This document shows positions 4,308 to 6,502 of a DNA stretch of 6,502 nt, piece after piece (position 1 is the first letter of the stretch; each line of letters opens with the position of its first letter). Under the pieces are notes generated by a model, which saw only the letters and a program-made list of their open reading frames with translations, was not told where the DNA came from and ran no database searches. Source of the DNA: Gammaproteobacteria bacterium. GTDB taxonomy: Bacteria > Pseudomonadota > Gammaproteobacteria > SZUA-229. Location: assembly GCA_029879605.1 (NCBI GenBank), contig JAOUQA010000124.1:1-6502 (forward strand). The letters are read 5' to 3'. The translations under genes were made by a program, and so were the position numbers.

Positions 4308-6502
4308 ATGGAAAACGAATCAATTTCGCAGAATAAAGATGACCTGCAAGACCAGAATGAATCCAGTTTTCAGGATGATTACCCTGATTCGTCCACTAGC
4401 ACCATTGATAACCAGGACACTCTGAATACTGACTTATCTGCCGAAGAAGATCTGCCTTCATCGACAGAAGATGATGTGCCAATCGATGTCCTCATCCAGT
4501 CAATTCTAAATGAAGATGACGATTCTGAAGAGACTGAAGAACAATCAATCATCCAGGATGAGCATGAACCCGATTTTCAGGATAATACCGCTGAATCATT
4601 AGATAATGAGACTGAAACCCAGTACAACCCGACCGAGAATTCATCAACTGATGAAGATTTGCCTTCAGTGACTGAGGATGAGACACCTATCGATGTCATC
4701 ATTCAGTCAATATTAAATAAAGATACCGGTTCTGAAGAGACTGAGGCTCAATCAACCAGCAACCAGCAACAGGACACACATATTTCTGATTCTAATGACA
4801 ATAATGAACCAGAACTTGACGAACTGTTAGACAATATTCTCAACGATAACAGTTCAGATAAGGATTACCTGAACTCAGACATATCTGCCGATCATGAACT
4901 GGATACTAATCGAATAAGCCATGAAGATAATACCGATAATGAAGCTAAGTCAGTCTCACTTGATAACGAAACTGATATAGAAGACTTACTAAAAAACATA
5001 CTGGGCGATCAATATCAGGACATTGAAACCACAATACCTGAATATAATAATGCAGCCAATACCGAAGTAAACAGCAAAATTAATAAAGTTGAAGAACTCT
5101 GGAGCCAGCTCATCAACACCTGGCCGGTCATTTACCAGAAGCCCGATATAAAAGTTAAAATTGAAGAACTTTGGGAATTACTTAAACAAAGCGAACAACT
5201 TCAGGGAATGAAATACTCATTCACACCTGAAACTTCACATGCTTCATCAATCAAAACAGATTACCAGAATCTAAAATCTGATATTGATGAAATAAGTCGT
5301 ATTCTGGGTTATGACATCAGTGTTAACGATGAATTCGAGAAAAATGTTGACTCACTTCATGAAATTAATACCAGCCTGACAGAGAACGCAGATGAATTAA
5401 ACTCAGTTTCAGGTGAAGAAAGTGAAACAATTGAATCTGCAAATTATTTAGATTACTTAACAAGTGACACATCAGAATCAACCCTGGATGAAGAATTATA
5501 CACTAGCAGTGATGATTCTTATGACACTGACAATTTGCAAGATAACGAACTCACCTCTTTTGAAGAACCCACTACCCTTAGCGATGAAAATAATGATTCA
5601 TCTGACGATTTAACAACATCAGATACAACTATAGAAGATGACTCATCCATTACCGAATTACTGGATAGCCTGAATACTGAAAATATAACTGAACCTGAAC
5701 AGGAAGATCTTCCCGCAGACTTTGATACATCTATATCAGAATTTGAACCTGGCCTTGAACAGACTGAATCTGAGCTGTTAGATAGCCTGAATATGAATAG
5801 CACATATTCTGAAGAAAGCTTGGAGACTGAACTAACGAGTGATTTAAACTCAGAAGAAAATATTTCAAACGGCCTGGCTGAAACAATCGATGAAAATCAC
5901 GAGATTTCATCACCTGAAAGTCATCAACAACTCATACAGGATATACTTGATGGAACTCATAGTTCGATTCATGATGAAGAAGCTGCTACAGAAAATGAAA
6001 CTCTGGATAATCACGATGAAGAAACTGGTACAGATAGTTTAGCATCCACATTTGATCAGGAAGATAATCACTATAATATTATCGAAGACTCAATTTCAGA
6101 CGACGATCAACTGCCCTCCTTTGACACTTCAGATACTCTAACTGAAACAACAACTGAAGATATCAATGAAGAAGACTTCCTCACCAATGATGAATTGATT
6201 GCGCTATTAGGAAATAGAGAGACAACTGATACTGATATCCCTGATTTTCAACAATCAACTAGCGTTGATGAAGTAACAGAACCATCAATAGCATCCGATA
6301 CAATTGATGACACACTTTCTAAACCGGAATCTGCACGAAAAGGAAAGCTGGGCTTTGATGAAAAAATTACTTTTTCATCTGTACCCGTTCCTGATTACAC
6401 AACCATTCTTGAAAAAAGCAATGCCTCTTTCTCAAATAAAAAACGCACTATCCATTCAACTAAACAGAAAAAATCCGGCAAAACCGGAGCACTGCTGGCA
6501 AC
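4308..6502 (+). CDS. Highly acidic, repetitive, low-complexity protein of unknown function (partial, runs off right edge)
   Basis: I do not recognise this protein. The frame is open from the ATG at 4308 to the right edge, 731 codons plus 2 bases, with no internal stop. It is dominated by Asp, Glu, Ser, Thr and Asn and has no cysteine. Its only three Trp (265, 272, 289) lie in a less acidic, Lys-containing stretch (about 253-345) that could be a small helical domain. Residues 346-636 contain no Lys or Arg at all. A 35-residue unit occurs at 46-80 and 115-149, and a short amphipathic motif with a Leu-Leu or Leu-Ile core recurs about ten times. From about 672 the chain turns basic (13 Lys/Arg in the last 60 visible residues), ending KSGKTGALLAT, which may lead into a membrane segment; that is inference. 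No N-terminal signal peptide is seen, so the acidic part is probably cytoplasmic. The start is the only in-frame ATG after a stop at 4236, but its ribosome site is poor. Its A+T content is visibly higher than that of lpxB. The regular codon structure and intact frame argue for a real gene. Confidence 0.85.
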   Translation, partial: MENESISQNKDDLQDQNESSFQDDYPDSSTSTIDNQDTLNTDLSAEEDLPSSTEDDVPIDVLIQSILNEDDDSEETEEQSIIQDEHEPDFQDNTAESLDNETETQYNPTENSSTDEDLPSVTEDETPIDVIIQSILNKDTGSEETEAQSTSNQQQDTHISDSNDNNEPELDELLDNILNDNSSDKDYLNSDISADHELDTNRISHEDNTDNEAKSVSLDNETDIEDLLKNILGDQYQDIETTIPEYNNAANTEVNSKINKVEELWSQLINTWPVIYQKPDIKVKIEELWELLKQSEQLQGMKYSFTPETSHASSIKTDYQNLKSDIDEISRILGYDISVNDEFEKNVDSLHEINTSLTENADELNSVSGEESETIESANYLDYLTSDTSESTLDEELYTSSDDSYDTDNLQDNELTSFEEPTTLSDENNDSSDDLTTSDTTIEDDSSITELLDSLNTENITEPEQEDLPADFDTSISEFEPGLEQTESELLDSLNMNSTYSEESLETELTSDLNSEENISNGLAETIDENHEISSPESHQQLIQDILDGTHSSIHDEEAATENETLDNHDEETGTDSLASTFDQEDNHYNIIEDSISDDDQLPSFDTSDTLTETTTEDINEEDFLTNDELIALLGNRETTDTDIPDFQQSTSVDEVTEPSIASDTIDDTLSKPESARKGKLGFDEKITFSSVPVPDYTTILEKSNASFSNKKRTIHSTKQKKSGKTGALLA
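4443..4547 (+). repeat. Copy 1 of a 35-residue coding repeat
   Basis: Encodes residues 46-80 of the acidic protein: it starts EEDLPSSTEDD, has the core PIDVLIQSILN, and ends SEETEEQS. It matches copy 2 at 26 of 35 residues by my hand alignment. The start-to-start distance is 207 bp, or 69 codons, which suggests an internal duplication of a unit of about 69 residues whose linker half has diverged. Confidence 0.85.
4482..6221 (+). repeat. Dispersed short amphipathic motif, about ten copies
   Basis: A motif of roughly 9-12 residues, acidic then hydrophobic, with a Leu-Leu/Leu-Ile/Leu-Trp core and a second hydrophobic pair 2-3 residues later, recurs along the acidic protein: IDVLIQSILN (59), IDVIIQSILN (128), LDELLDNILN (170), IEDLLKNILG (224), VEELWSQLIN (261), IEELWELLKQ (285), ITELLDSLN (448), ESELLDSLN (487), HQQLIQDILD (539) and NDELIALLG (627). 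A looser copy, IDEISRILG, lies at 326. Numbers are first residues. The copies are separated by acidic, hydrophilic linkers of varied length. The pattern fits short helices in an otherwise disordered chain. Confidence 0.7.
4650..4754 (+). repeat. Copy 2 of the 35-residue coding repeat
   Basis: Encodes residues 115-149: it starts DEDLPSVTEDE, has the core PIDVIIQSILN, and ends SEETEAQS. Synonymous differences from copy 1 (for example CTG/TTG for Leu in DLP, GAA/GAG for Glu) show that the protein sequence has been kept while the DNA drifted. Confidence 0.85.

Noticed and set aside
5519..5913. Two minus-strand open frames (94 and 60 codons), the first Ser-rich
   Set aside because: They arise from the complement of GAA/GAT/TCA-rich codons in the acidic gene. 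The Ser-rich translation simply mirrors that composition.
4308..6502. Acidic frame as random non-coding or decayed sequence
   Set aside because: A 2.2-kb uninterrupted frame in A+T-rich DNA, with duplicated protein units differing partly at synonymous sites, is unlikely without selection for coding.

Overview
The window looks like a chromosomal segment of a gammaproteobacterium, or a close relative. It carries lpxB, rnhB and the start of dnaE, a trio that sits together in the lpxD-fabZ-lpxA-lpxB-rnhB-dnaE cluster of Escherichia coli and relatives. The proteins read as close matches to the E. coli families (assignments from recalled family motifs; no search was run). lpxB implies a Gram-negative cell that makes lipid A. 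I see no sign of phage, insertion sequences, CRISPR or tRNA/rRNA genes.

Layout: (1) 1-1890, minus strand: the first 630 codons of dnaE, the replicative polymerase III alpha subunit, running off the left edge. (2) 1891-2223: an A+T-rich spacer without a gene, holding a possible dnaE promoter and a weak stem-loop behind rnhB. (3) 2224-2814, minus strand: rnhB, ribonuclease HII, complete, with a TTG start. (4) 2815-2875: a 61-bp divergent intergenic region with an almost palindromic -10 element that could serve both directions. (5) 2876-4060, plus strand: lpxB, lipid-A-disaccharide synthase, complete. (6) 4061-4307: an A+T-rich spacer with small dyads. (7) 4308-6502, plus strand: the first 731 codons of an unrecognised, very acidic, cysteine-free, low-complexity protein that runs off the right edge.

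Two points stand out. First, lpxB is transcribed away from rnhB and dnaE, whereas in E. coli the three genes run in the same direction. Second, the acidic protein has 291 consecutive residues without Lys or Arg, a 35-residue unit repeated 69 residues apart, and about ten copies of a short amphipathic leucine-rich motif spaced through acidic linkers. It then turns sharply basic just before the window ends. This looks like a long disordered, multivalent binding region, possibly anchored by a membrane segment beyond the edge. Its function cannot be read from this window and it is the best candidate for something undescribed.

dnaE and rnhB act in DNA replication and ribonucleotide/RNA removal. 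lpxB acts in outer-membrane lipid A synthesis. The acidic protein has no sequence-visible link to either beyond lying downstream of lpxB on the same strand.
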